Shown one piece after another: positions 30,028 through 38,724 of a stretch of 64,000 bases of DNA. The position numbers were made by a program, and so were the translations under genes. The stretch comes from Rugamonas apoptosis (GTDB lineage: Bacteria; Pseudomonadota; Gammaproteobacteria; Burkholderiales; Burkholderiaceae_D), in the NCBI RefSeq assembly GCF_014042355.1, contig NZ_JACEZU010000005.1:356701-420700 (forward strand), read 5' to 3'. Below the pieces are notes generated by a model, which saw only the letters and a program-made list of their open reading frames with translations, did not search any database and was not told the DNA's origin. Position 1 is the stretch's first letter. Each line of letters begins with the position of its first letter.

Positions 30028-31476
30028 TCAGGGCTTGAGCGTGCGGCCGATGGGCTGCTCCATATTGGCCAGGAACCAGGACAGGGCCGACATCACGGCC
30101 ACGTGGCGCCGCAGGTCGTCCGGATTGACCTTGTCGAGCGTGTCGGCCGGCGTATGGTGGTAGTGGAAGTAGCTGTGGGTATCGACGTGCGGCTCGAACA
30201 CGGGCATGCCGGCCTGCTCCAGTGGGTGCAGGTCGGCCGCGCCCAGCACATCGCGCCGGGTGAACGCGCCGGCGCCGATCGGCTCCAGCGCCGCCATCAG
30301 CGGCTCGAACAGGGGTTCCACCTTGGGCGCCACGCTCGACAGCACACCGAACGGCCGGCCGGAGCCGGAATCGCTCTCGATGCCCGCCACCTGCTTTTCC
30401 AGCTGATCCTTGCTGGCGGCGAAATACGCCTTGCCGCCACGGGTGCCGTTTTCCTCGTTCATCCAGGCGATCACGCGGATGGTGCGGCGCGGCTGCAAAT
30501 TGAGCTTCTTGAGCGTGGCCAGCACGCCCATGGCGCCAGCCACGCCGGCGCCGTCGTCGTTGGCGCCGGTGGCCAGGTCCCAGGAATCGAGGTGGCCGGA
30601 CACGATCACCACTTCGTCGGCCTTGTCGCTGCCCGGCAGGTCGGCGATCACGTTAAAGCTGTCGGCGTCGGGCAGGGTTTGCGGGGTCAGGGTCAGGTGC
30701 ATCTTCAAGGCGCCGCGCGCGGCCAGGCGCGTCATCAACAGCGCGTCTTCCGTGGTGACGGCGGCGGCCGGAATGCGGGCCTTGTCATCGAGGATGGTCG
30801 CACCGGTATGCGCGATGCGGTAGTCGGCGCCGCCCACGGAGCGCACCAGCGCCGCCACCGCCCCCAGTTCGGCCGCCTTGCGCGGGCCGTTGACGCGGTA
30901 GTTGGCGCCGTGGCCGTAGGCCGGACCGGCCATGCCGCGGTCGGCCATCTGCTGGTCGAACGGCACGTCGAACAGGACGATGCGGCCCCTGGCTTCGGCC
31001 GCGTGGGCTTGCAGCTCGTCGAAGCTGTGCACCACCAGCACGGGCGCCGTGAGCCCGGTGGCCGGGGTCGCGCCCGAGCCGCCCAGGGCAGTCAACACCA
31101 CGCGCTGGGTGATGCCGGCGGGCCGGCCGGCGTAATCGACCAGCTCACCCGACTCGGCGCCGCGCACCCAATGCGGCACCTTGACCGGCTGCAGCGTGAC
31201 CTTGGCGCCCAGCTTGCGCATCGCCTCCGCCACCTGCTCCACGGCCGCCGCCGCGCCGGGTGAACCGGACAAACGCGGCCCCACCAGGTCGGTCAGGTCG
31301 GCCAGGCGCTCGTAGGCCCAGTTGTCGCGCATGGCGCTGTCGCGGATCTGGCTCAGGGTGGCGTTGTCGTTGGCCGGCGCTGCCAGCGCGGCCGACGCGG
31401 CGGCGCCCAGCAGGCAACCTGCCAGCATGGTCAGTACGGGCTTGTGGCCCAGCGCTTTCTTGATAACGGTGTGCAT
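30028..31476 (-). CDS. Secreted M28-family zinc aminopeptidase
   Basis: 482 residues from ATG 31476, chosen because it follows AGGA and opens a signal peptide (MHTVIKKALGHKPVLTMLAG... ending ALA-A). A PA-like domain insert lies at about 130-255. The catalytic domain contains H295-L-D297 ('SGHLDSWDLATGANDDGAG', with D307 as the bridging metal ligand), 'WMNEENGTRGG' (catalytic Glu and metal Glu) and the final metal histidine region 'YFHYHHTPADTLDKV'. All zinc ligands appear present. M28 enzymes of this layout are exported di-zinc aminopeptidases or carboxypeptidases that trim peptides in the periplasm or outside. Single gene, with no partner on its strand. Confidence 0.9.
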   Translation of the reverse strand: MHTVIKKALGHKPVLTMLAGCLLGAAASAALAAPANDNATLSQIRDSAMRDNWAYERLADLTDLVGPRLSGSPGAAAAVEQVAEAMRKLGAKVTLQPVKVPHWVRGAESGELVDYAGRPAGITQRVVLTALGGSGATPATGLTAPVLVVHSFDELQAHAAEARGRIVLFDVPFDQQMADRGMAGPAYGHGANYRVNGPRKAAELGAVAALVRSVGGADYRIAHTGATILDDKARIPAAAVTTEDALLMTRLAARGALKMHLTLTPQTLPDADSFNVIADLPGSDKADEVVIVSGHLDSWDLATGANDDGAGVAGAMGVLATLKKLNLQPRRTIRVIAWMNEENGTRGGKAYFAASKDQLEKQVAGIESDSGSGRPFGVLSSVAPKVEPLFEPLMAALEPIGAGAFTRRDVLGAADLHPLEQAGMPVFEPHVDTHSYFHYHHTPADTLDKVNPDDLRRHVAVMSALSWFLANMEQPIGRTLKP

Positions 31477-31678
31477 GCGTATCCTGTCTCTCGGGTAATG
31501 GATGGAACGTTTCATTGCGATCAATGTTTCCCTGGCGAATGGCAAGGGGACTGAAACAATAGCTTATTTGACTAGTTTTCGCAGCAAATGTTACGTTTTG
31601 ACCAGAGCGGATCGCTGTTGATTCAGCGGCAAGCTTGCCTTACCATGAGGCTTGATGCCCGTCCTGGAGGAAACGTCC

Positions 31679-32254
31679 ATGCTCAAAGGGAAACTGTGCA
31701 CCGTGCGCCACCTGCTCACGGCCGACCTGAACACCTTCATCGCGCTGGTCAACGACCTGCCCTCGCGCGGCGACTATTTTTCCAGCCAGTTCAAGTCGCC
31801 CGAAACCATGCGCAAGGAATTCATGCAGAACGGTTTCGCGTCCGAGGACAGCGAATTGTTCGTGATCGAAGACCAGGCACACCATATCGTCGGCGTGCTC
31901 ACCCACTTCAAGGCGCGCACGCCCACCATGCGCGAAATCGGCTACCGCCTGTTCGACCAGACGCTGGCCGGGCGCGGTTACGTGACGGAAGCATGCACGC
32001 TGCTGATCGACCACCTGTTCAATGTGAGCCAATACCACCGGTTGGAACTACTGACGGCGCCCGAGAACACGGCCTCGGTGCGGGTGGCGGAGAAATGCGG
32101 CTTCACGGCCGAAGGCACGCTGCGCCAGGCGTTCTTCATCAACGGCGGCTACCGCGATGTGACCGTCTACAGCCTGCTGCGGCCTGAGTGGGAGGAACGG
32201 CGCGCCAGCCGGGGCGGGATACCGTCAAATGTTACACGGCTGCCCCGAATGTAA
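31679..32254 (+). CDS. GNAT acetyltransferase (RimJ/RimL type)
   Basis: 191 residues from ATG 31679, preceded by GGAGGA. The GNAT fold is shown by 'REIGYRLFDQTLAGRGYVTE', where R/Q-x-x-G-x-G/A binds acetyl-CoA pyrophosphate, and 'LTAPENTASVRVAEKCGFTA', the typical C-terminal motif. The overall pattern (ends with 'YRDVTVYSLLRPEW') matches ribosomal-protein or small-molecule N-acetyltransferases of the RimJ/RimL group. The acceptor cannot be assigned. It stands alone between the peptidase and the glycine-zipper gene. Confidence 0.87.
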   Translation: MLKGKLCTVRHLLTADLNTFIALVNDLPSRGDYFSSQFKSPETMRKEFMQNGFASEDSELFVIEDQAHHIVGVLTHFKARTPTMREIGYRLFDQTLAGRGYVTEACTLLIDHLFNVSQYHRLELLTAPENTASVRVAEKCGFTAEGTLRQAFFINGGYRDVTVYSLLRPEWEERRASRGGIPSNVTRLPRM

Positions 32255-32292
32255 GAATGTGTATAAGGCGTGGAGATTTTTTCGCTGGACGA

Positions 32293-32298
32293 TATAGT
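32293..32298 (+). promoter_or_regulatory. -10-like TATAGT before glycine-zipper gene
   Basis: GATATAGTG at 32291-32299 contains a TATAGT -10 about 60 bp before the start codon. The same GATATAGT block precedes the WXXGXW-repeat gene at 61703-61710. Confidence 0.3.
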
Positions 32299-32357
32299 GA
32301 AGCTCATACAACGGTCGAACTGATCATTCCGATCAGCGCCGATGCAAGGAGAACGCC

Positions 32358-32807
32358 ATGTTGAACAAGAAAATCCTGGGTGCGGTGATGCTGGCCGCGA
32401 TGGCCGTATCGTCGGGCGCTATGGCCGGGGATAGAGACTTCAACACGGCGGCCGGCGCGGTGATCGGCGCGGCCATCGGCAACAACAGTGGCGGCCGCGA
32501 TGGCGCCATCGTCGGCGGCCTGCTCGGCGCGGCCGTTGGCAACAGCATCAGCACGGACGACCGCGGCTACCGTCGCGGCTACACGGAAACCCGCGTCTAC
32601 ACGCAACCGGCGCCTGTGTACTACGAACAGGCACCCGTCTACTACGCACCGCCACCGCGCTACTACGGCCCGCCGCGCGTGGTCTACGTGGAACCGGCGC
32701 GGCCTTACTACCGCGAATATCGTGAATACCGTGGCCATGGCTACTATGAGCATGGATACCGCGAGCATGAACACCACGAACATCACCGGGGTTACGATCG
32801 GGACTAA
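32358..32807 (+). CDS. Exported glycine-zipper protein with Tyr/His-rich tail
   Basis: 149 residues. A signal peptide (MLNKKILGAVMLAAMAVSSG... cut after AMA) is followed by a glycine-zipper 2TM-like segment ('AAGAVIGAAIGNNSGGRDGA', 'VGGLLGAAVGNSI', residues 30-65). The C-terminal 80 residues are rich in Tyr, Pro, Arg and His ('HEHHEHHRGY'), possibly metal-binding. AAGGAG precedes the ATG. Such proteins usually reside in the outer membrane or periplasm and have structural or stress roles. A good intrinsic terminator follows 40 bp after the stop, so it is monocistronic. Confidence 0.8.
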   Translation: MLNKKILGAVMLAAMAVSSGAMAGDRDFNTAAGAVIGAAIGNNSGGRDGAIVGGLLGAAVGNSISTDDRGYRRGYTETRVYTQPAPVYYEQAPVYYAPPPRYYGPPRVVYVEPARPYYREYREYRGHGYYEHGYREHEHHEHHRGYDRD

Positions 32808-32847
32808 CCGCGCCCACCGTTTCGCGCCGCACACCCCAGCGGCCAAG

Positions 32848-32878
32848 GCCTGACGCTCCCGGCGTCAGGCTTTTTTTT
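32848..32878 (+). terminator. Rho-independent terminator
   Basis: GCCTGACGC (32848-32856) pairs perfectly with GCGTCAGGC (32862-32870) over a 5-base loop and is followed by eight T residues. It ends the glycine-zipper transcript and isolates the kinase cluster that starts at 32952. Confidence 0.92.
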
Positions 32879-32951
32879 ATAGGCGCCCCGTTTCCGCTTT
32901 TCCTCTCCCCCCGCTACACCGGCATGACGGCGCGGTGCCGGCGGGGGAATC

Positions 32952-33992
32952 ATGACGGACACTATCATCACCTTGGAGCTGGGCCACTATCGGCTGCGCG
33001 AGCAAATCGGGGGCTCGGCCTACGGCGTGATCTGGCGCGCCAGCGGGCCCCGCGCCACGCGCGACGTGGCCATCAAGCTGATCAACCAGGAGCAGATGGC
33101 GCGCGCCCTGCCCGAACAGCGGGCGCGCTGGATCGACAGCGCCCGCAACGAAATCGCCTTCCTGCAATCGCTGGAACCGTGGGACGAGCGCCATATCGTG
33201 CGCCTGCTCGACAGCGGCTGGCACGACGGCCTGCCCGTGCTGGCGCTCGAATTGATGGGCACCGACCTGGGCCAGCACACCACGACCCTGAAGGCGCGCG
33301 GCGAAGCGCTCCCCCTGCCACAGCTGCTGGACTGGATCGCCCAGCTCAATCAGGCGCTGGCCAAGGTGCACCAGTACGGCTGGCGCTACCTGGACCTGAA
33401 ACCGGCCAACGTGCTGTTGGACCCGCACCTGTCCACCGTCAAGCTGGCCGATTTCGGCACCAACCGGCCACTCGATCAAGCGCATTCCCATTCCTACGCC
33501 GGCACGGCCAACTGGCAGGCGCCGGAACAGTTCTTCCCCGGCGCCGATGGCCGCTACGACACCGACGCGCGCAGCGACTACTTCTCGCTGGGCGCCCTGT
33601 TCTATTATTTGGCCACAGGCGGCCAGCCGTTGCGGTTCTGCAGCGATTGCGGCCAGGCCTACCGCCACCACCACACGGCCGGCGCGGACCTGCTGCGGCA
33701 AGCGCACGATGGCGCCATCCCCCCCGCATTGAGCGAGGACGAAGCCGAACACTTTGGCGACGCCATCGCGCGCGCGCAGCCGCAAGCGCGCGCGCCGGCC
33801 CTGAAGCTGCTGCGCACCCTGCTGGCCACCGATCCCGCGCTGCGGCCGCGCCACGCGGTGCAGATCAGCCGCCTGCTGGAGGCCATCCGTCATACCCTGC
33901 CGCCCGCGCCCATGTCCGGCCCGCACGAACTGGCCCACGGGCTGGCCCGGCCCACCGCCGCCAACGGCTGGCGCAACATCCAGAGCGCATGA
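32952..33992 (+). CDS. Ser/Thr protein kinase, non-RD type
   Basis: 346 residues, soluble, one kinase domain. Visible elements: a glycine loop with Ser in place of the middle Gly (G20-G-S-A-Y-G25), K42 in 'DVAIKLI', catalytic D148 in 'RYLDLKPANVLLD', and D167 in 'LADFGTN', then 'GTANWQAPEQFF' as the activation-segment end. The usual HRD is YLD, so it is a non-RD kinase and may not need activation-loop phosphorylation. GGGGGAA precedes the ATG. It heads the plus-strand set (kinase, SEDS, FHA-like, SH3, PP2C, FHA); its stop overlaps the SEDS start region. The insert 'FCSDCGQAYRHHHTAG' in the C-lobe has Cys/His residues that could bind metal. Confidence 0.9.
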   Translation: MTDTIITLELGHYRLREQIGGSAYGVIWRASGPRATRDVAIKLINQEQMARALPEQRARWIDSARNEIAFLQSLEPWDERHIVRLLDSGWHDGLPVLALELMGTDLGQHTTTLKARGEALPLPQLLDWIAQLNQALAKVHQYGWRYLDLKPANVLLDPHLSTVKLADFGTNRPLDQAHSHSYAGTANWQAPEQFFPGADGRYDTDARSDYFSLGALFYYLATGGQPLRFCSDCGQAYRHHHTAGADLLRQAHDGAIPPALSEDEAEHFGDAIARAQPQARAPALKLLRTLLATDPALRPRHAVQISRLLEAIRHTLPPAPMSGPHELAHGLARPTAANGWRNIQSA

Positions 33993-34003
33993 TGGGGACC
34001 ACC

Positions 34004-36505
34004 ATGCCATTCGCTCGTACCCGTCCGCGCACGGGAGCGGCTGCCAGCGATGCGGCAAGGAGCGCCACGGGCGCGCAAGGCACCGTCAACGCGATCGCCC
34101 GCAACGGCGCACGCGCCGCCGTCATTGCACTGGTCACACTGCTATGCGCCTTGCAGGCGTGGGCGCTGTGGCGCGCACCGGCTGCCTGGCTGCCCGCCAC
34201 CATCAAGGTCATGCTCGCGCCGGGCGCCATCGTCACATTGGGCCGCCATGAACTGGCCGCCCCACAGGCCGATCTGGCCCACCTGTCCCTGCGGCGCGAT
34301 GCGGACGGGGCCTGGCTGCTGGCCAATCTGAGCCCATCCCGCCAACTGGTATTGCAGGACGCGGACAGCGAACGGCGCATGGGCAGCAGTTCCTTGCAGG
34401 GCAAGCGCGCCTTCCAGATCGATGGCCGGCGTTTCATCATCGAACAGGCTGGCGCCAGCGGCATCGCTTTTTCGATGGCCGGCCAGCATTGGCGCTATGA
34501 CGGCGCCACGCTGTACCGCGACGGCCAGCCACAGCCCGCCTGCCCCGACACCCACCTCGGCGCGCGGCTGACGGCACTATGGAACCGCTGGGCGCCCACC
34601 GCGTTGACGGTGGCCCATCCGCTCACGTTTGGCGGCAATCTCCACTGCGGCAACCGCCTTGGCCTGCCCGACGTGACACCCGGCGCGGCGCGGCTGGCGC
34701 GCGAGGATGGCCAGATCGTGCTCAGCGCCGGCAATCCGGACGGCGAACCGGCCGCCGTGCAGGTGCAGCGAGATCAGCTAGCGAGCGACCTGCGGCGACA
34801 GGAAGTGCCGCTGGCATCTGCCCGCGCGCTCGTGGTCGGCCATACGCGCTTCGAACTCACCCTCGCCGGCAATGAGCTGACCATGACACCGGGCCGTCAC
34901 ATCGCCCTGTACAGCATACCGCAAGCGCGGCTGCCGTCCGCCGTTGAATGGCGCTGGCAACAGCGGACGCTATGGGATGGCGCGGGCGACCGCACCGTGT
35001 TCGGCGCGCTGGCCGTCGGACTGGCTGGCCTATGCCTGCTGTTCACGGCGCGCATCATTTGGGTTCCGGCGGCCAAAGAAACGGGATGGCGGACTGCGGC
35101 GCGGTGGCAGACTGGGGCGGGGTGGCAAGCTGCGTCGGGGCGGCAGGCTGTGGCAGGCTGGCATGCCGCGGCGACTTGTTGGACGGGAGGCTGGCTGCTG
35201 GCCGCCGGCGCGGCGGCGCTGGTGCTGCAGCGGGCCGGACATCCCCCCAGCGTTGCCTGCTCGCTGTTGCTGGCATGCTGCGCGCTGGCCGTGTGGCTAG
35301 CGTCGCCGGGCCGCTTATCGCTGCCCGTCGCCGCCGCCGTCATCCTGCTGGCGACCGGACTGCTGGCGCAACTGGAGTTGGGGCTGGGCGCGGACGAATC
35401 ATCGTGGCTGCGCTACTACCAGAAGAGCGCCGCCATGCTGGCCATCGGCACGGCGCTCGCCGCCAGTTGCCGCCTGTGGGTGAGACTACAGGGAAGCCGC
35501 ATGCCGCAACGGGGCGTCGAATGGCTGCTGATGCTGTTCGCCGCCGTGGCGCTGGCCGCGCTGGCGGCCCAGGTATTGTGGGGCGACGAGACGGGCGTGT
35601 TCGACCTGCAGCCGGTGGAACTGGCCAAGCTGGCGCTGACCGCCCTCACCGCCCACTGCCTGGCATTGCGCTTCGGCTGGCGCCACGGTCCGCACCACTG
35701 GCCTGACCGCGTCCTGCGCTGGCTGCAACTGGCCGCGCCGGCCCTGCTGTTCCTCGCGCTGCTGGGCCTCGCCCTGGTGCAGGTGGACGACTACTCGCCT
35801 CTGATCCTGCTACTGGTGTGGAGTACATCGATGGCGCTGGCCTACGCGGCCGCCGCGCGCAACGGCAAACTGGCGGCCGCCTTGCTGTTGCTGGTGCTGG
35901 CGGCCGTCGCCGCCATCACCTGGCTGCGGCTGGCCGGCACCGATGACCTGATCCGCTGGGGTTTCTATGCCGACCGCTTCCTGGTCTGGCTCAACCCGGC
36001 CGAACATCCGCACACGGGCCAGCAATTGCTGCTGGGCGCCCATGCCGTCGCCGACGGCGGCTGGTTGGGCGCCGATCACCTGTTCGGCCTGCGCACACTG
36101 GGCCAACCGCTGGGCGGCGTGCTGCGCATCCCCGCCGTGCAGGATGACTTCGCGCCGTCGTTCTTCCTGAACCGCCATGGGCTGGCGGCGGGCCTGCTGC
36201 TGTGGGCCGTACAGGCGGCGTTCGTGACCGGGATCGTGTTGACGGCGGCACGCCGCCTGGCCGCTGGCGCCACCGCCCGCCACCATCGCGCCGCATGGGC
36301 CGGGCGCTTCGCCTACTTCGCCCTGTGCGGCGGCGCCGCGTTCGCGCTGGGGCACTTCCTGCTGTCGTGGGGCACCAACCTGGCCATCTTCCCCATCATG
36401 GGCCAGCCCATGAGTTTCCTGTCGGCCGGCGGCAGCCACCTGCTGTTTTTCCTGTGCCCCCTGCTAGCACTGGTCGCGGCCAGCGCGCCATCATCTGAGA
36501 CCTGA
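34004..36505 (+). CDS. SEDS-family (FtsW/RodA-like) protein with large N-terminal extension
   Basis: 833 residues from ATG 34004 (GGGGA before it; ATG 33989/33992 overlap the kinase stop and are alternatives). TM1 is about 40-60, then about 280 residues outside the membrane, and from about 345 onward roughly ten helices. The SEDS core is recognised at the end: 'IMGQPMSFLSAGGSHLLFFL' matches the conserved 'P.PF.SYGGSS' loop of FtsW/RodA. SEDS proteins polymerise peptidoglycan glycan strands with a partner class B PBP; one is encoded at 57735-61067. Family members are normally about 370-420 residues, so the front half is extra and partly FHA/beta-like ('APGAIVTLGRHELAAPQADL'). A six-residue repeat (35084-35191) sits between the extra domain and the core. 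Confidence 0.82.
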   Translation: MPFARTRPRTGAAASDAARSATGAQGTVNAIARNGARAAVIALVTLLCALQAWALWRAPAAWLPATIKVMLAPGAIVTLGRHELAAPQADLAHLSLRRDADGAWLLANLSPSRQLVLQDADSERRMGSSSLQGKRAFQIDGRRFIIEQAGASGIAFSMAGQHWRYDGATLYRDGQPQPACPDTHLGARLTALWNRWAPTALTVAHPLTFGGNLHCGNRLGLPDVTPGAARLAREDGQIVLSAGNPDGEPAAVQVQRDQLASDLRRQEVPLASARALVVGHTRFELTLAGNELTMTPGRHIALYSIPQARLPSAVEWRWQQRTLWDGAGDRTVFGALAVGLAGLCLLFTARIIWVPAAKETGWRTAARWQTGAGWQAASGRQAVAGWHAAATCWTGGWLLAAGAAALVLQRAGHPPSVACSLLLACCALAVWLASPGRLSLPVAAAVILLATGLLAQLELGLGADESSWLRYYQKSAAMLAIGTALAASCRLWVRLQGSRMPQRGVEWLLMLFAAVALAALAAQVLWGDETGVFDLQPVELAKLALTALTAHCLALRFGWRHGPHHWPDRVLRWLQLAAPALLFLALLGLALVQVDDYSPLILLLVWSTSMALAYAAAARNGKLAAALLLLVLAAVAAITWLRLAGTDDLIRWGFYADRFLVWLNPAEHPHTGQQLLLGAHAVADGGWLGADHLFGLRTLGQPLGGVLRIPAVQDDFAPSFFLNRHGLAAGLLLWAVQAAFVTGIVLTAARRLAAGATARHHRAAWAGRFAYFALCGGAAFALGHFLLSWGTNLAIFPIMGQPMSFLSAGGSHLLFFLCPLLALVAASAPSSET
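35084..35191 (+). repeat. 18-bp imperfect tandem repeat in SEDS gene
   Basis: Six units of 18 bp in frame encode GWRTAA, RWQTGA, GWQAAS, GRQAVA, GWHAAA and a decayed TCWTGG. The Trp/Arg/Gln-rich loop lies between two membrane helices. Confidence 0.75.
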
Positions 36506-36517
36506 GGAGATTTCATC

Positions 36518-38155
36518 ATGCCGATCTATGTTCAACACCAAGTCCTGGGCCGGATAGGGGACGTCTTCAACGCCGAGGCGATCTGGCAGACGCCGGGCCT
36601 GGCGCTGTTCGCCCGCCGCCCCCTGCTGCGCGATTTGCTGGAACGCTGCCCGCGCGAACACCGGGGCCGCGCCGCCACGCGCTGCTTCTCGCACGTGACG
36701 CTGATGCTGCCGCAAGAGGAAGTCGATGACGACTACCACCTCACGCGCGGCGCCCGCGCGCGCGACCTGGCGCAAACGCTGACGGCCCTGCACCAGAAGG
36801 ACTTCGGCGACCTGCTGGGCGCCGACCAGGTGCGCTACGACGTGGTGGGCGCGGACGCGCTGGCGCCGGGCCAGATCGAAGTCAAGTTCGGCCACGCCGT
36901 CTACCTGCCGGCGCCGGACGAGAAAATCCTGTTCAACGTCAGCGTATCGCGCGACAGCGCCGTGTGGCATCCCGTGTGCCCGGTCTATCCCGACCAGCGG
37001 CTGGTGCTGATCGGCGCCGACGCCAGCGACGCCAGTTGCGCCGCCCCCGGCTGGCCATTCGGCCCGGACGGCGCCATCCTCATCATCAACGATGGGCCGG
37101 ACGCACCACCCATTGTGCAGATGCGGCCCAAGGACGGCTTTGATTGCCGCTTTGATCCACGCAGCGGCTACTACACCATCAAGTCCAACGCCAGCGGCAT
37201 CGGCGGTGCCAACGGCGGCCCACGCCTGCTGCTGAAGATCACACGAGTCGGCGCGGTCCCCGCCACCTCCGCGTCGCCCTCGACATCACGGAACAGCATC
37301 AAGCCCGCCGTCTGGCAGAACCGTTCGGCCGGCCGCTCCGCCTCGCCTTCACCTACCTCACCTGCCTCGCCTGCCTCGCCTGCCTCGCTTACCTCGCTTG
37401 CCTCGCCAGCCACGTCCGCCATGCCGGCCGGCGCCGACCTGACCGCGCTCCCTGTCAGCCACAAGGCGGCGCGCCCGGCCGAGAGCGAAGCCACCTACGC
37501 CCCTGCCGCCCAGCAGCGCGTCAGCCTGGTGGCGTTGGCGTTGCCGCGCCTGAGCCGCTACCGCGACACAGGCGCCAGCGCGCTGGAACTGCCATTCGAC
37601 GGCACGCTGGCCGTCTCGCACGACGCTTCGGCGGCCATCATATTCGGCGTGACCGCCAACGACGAACTGTACGCCCGTACGGCCGCCGGCCGCCAGCGCG
37701 TGGCCGCGCCGGCCACCTTCAATCCCGTCGATGGCCGCAGCATGGCGCTGCTGGCCGTGGTGCCGGAAATGGCCGAACGCTATTGCGCCCTGCTGTCGCT
37801 GGCGCAGCCGCTGTCGGCGCCGGTGGCGGGCGGCGCGCGTTTCACCTTCGGCCGCAGCAGCGCCATGCTGGCGGCGCTACGCGTACTCGACTCGCCACGT
37901 TTCCTGCGCCGCGACGGCGGCGCCGACGGTGCCAGCGCCGACCGACTCGGCCTGTCGCGCACCGCATTCAGTTTCGAGGCCACGCCGCAGGGCTATCGAA
38001 TCGGCCGCCTGGCCGCGACCCAAGCCCTGTACCACCTGGACGACAAGCTGGCCTTCGTCGCCACCATCGCCGAAACGAGCGCCGACGCGCCCTACCTGCT
38101 GCCGGCGGGCCACCACCTGGCAGTGGGCCATTACGTGCTGCGCTTCGAAGCATGA
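36518..38155 (+). CDS. FHA-like protein of the kinase/SEDS cluster
   Basis: 545 residues, GAGGAGA before ATG 36518, 13 bp after the SEDS stop. No signal peptide or membrane helix. The first ~150 residues ('FSHVTLMLPQEEVDDDY', then helix, then 'DALAPGQIEVKFGHAVYLPA') recall the layout of the FhaA N-terminal domain of actinobacteria. The last ~130 residues look like a diverged FHA domain: 'ARFTFGRSSAMLAALRVL', 'DRLGLSRTAFSFEATPQGYR', then 'QALYHLDDKLAF'. The Ser of the FHA core is present but the usual 'SRxH' histidine is Thr-Ala. A Ser/Pro/Ala linker is built from 9-bp repeats (37354-37407). Likely a cytoplasmic scaffold reading the kinase signal; both assignments are by eye. Confidence 0.6.
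   Translation: MPIYVQHQVLGRIGDVFNAEAIWQTPGLALFARRPLLRDLLERCPREHRGRAATRCFSHVTLMLPQEEVDDDYHLTRGARARDLAQTLTALHQKDFGDLLGADQVRYDVVGADALAPGQIEVKFGHAVYLPAPDEKILFNVSVSRDSAVWHPVCPVYPDQRLVLIGADASDASCAAPGWPFGPDGAILIINDGPDAPPIVQMRPKDGFDCRFDPRSGYYTIKSNASGIGGANGGPRLLLKITRVGAVPATSASPSTSRNSIKPAVWQNRSAGRSASPSPTSPASPASPASLTSLASPATSAMPAGADLTALPVSHKAARPAESEATYAPAAQQRVSLVALALPRLSRYRDTGASALELPFDGTLAVSHDASAAIIFGVTANDELYARTAAGRQRVAAPATFNPVDGRSMALLAVVPEMAERYCALLSLAQPLSAPVAGGARFTFGRSSAMLAALRVLDSPRFLRRDGGADGASADRLGLSRTAFSFEATPQGYRIGRLAATQALYHLDDKLAFVATIAETSADAPYLLPAGHHLAVGHYVLRFEA
37354..37407 (+). repeat. 9-bp tandem repeat in FHA-like gene
   Basis: Six in-frame units of TGCCTCGCC or one-to-two-base variants encode a Pro-Ala-Ser-type linker. 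Confidence 0.85.
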
Positions 38156-38181
38156 CAACTGGTATGACAACGGGAGCCAAC

Positions 38182-38724
38182 ATGGACATGGCTAAACTCT
38201 ACGGCGCGGGCGCCTTCCTGGCGGGACTGGTGCTGACCCTGTTCCTGGCGTCCGTACTGACGCCGCGCCAGTGGTGGCGCCGGCCGAACGCGCGCGCGCT
38301 GCTGATCCTGGTGGCCGGAAGCTGGGGACTGGGCAGCTTGATCCTTTTCCTCGCGCCCGCGCCGCACACGTGGGCGCGGGCGACGAGCCCGGACGACCAC
38401 GCCGCCATACCATCCATCGCGACGGCTCAAGGCGACCGTGACGCCACACCATCCATCACGCCGTCTGACAGCGACCGTGACGCCACGTCAACCGGCACGC
38501 CCCGCCCAGCCACCGCCGGCCAGCCATTCCAGACCCACCGCGCGCTGCACTTGCGCGCGGCCGCCGGCGTCAACGCGCCGTTGCTGGCCACCGTGCCGCC
38601 CGGCGCCACCGTCACGCCCACCGGCGCACGCGACGGCGACTGGTGGCAGGTGCGCGCCGTGATGGCCGATGGCGGCAGCGTGGGCTGGGTCAGCAGCCTG
38701 TGGCTGCGCCGGAGCGGCGAATGA
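38182..38724 (+). CDS. Membrane-anchored bacterial SH3 protein
   Basis: 180 residues from ATG 38182 (GGGAG 7 bases upstream); ATG 38152 overlaps the previous stop and is an alternative. Two helices (about 8-30 and 40-58) are followed by a Thr/Ser/Asp-rich linker and a C-terminal SH3b domain ('LHLRAAAGVNAPLLATVPPG', 'DGDWWQVRAVM', 'GSVGWVSSLWLRR'). Bacterial SH3 domains bind peptidoglycan peptides or metals in the periplasm. That fits an envelope-sensing role beside a SEDS polymerase. Its stop overlaps the PP2C start (ATGA, 38721-38724). Confidence 0.78.
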   Translation: MDMAKLYGAGAFLAGLVLTLFLASVLTPRQWWRRPNARALLILVAGSWGLGSLILFLAPAPHTWARATSPDDHAAIPSIATAQGDRDATPSITPSDSDRDATSTGTPRPATAGQPFQTHRALHLRAAAGVNAPLLATVPPGATVTPTGARDGDWWQVRAVMADGGSVGWVSSLWLRRSGE

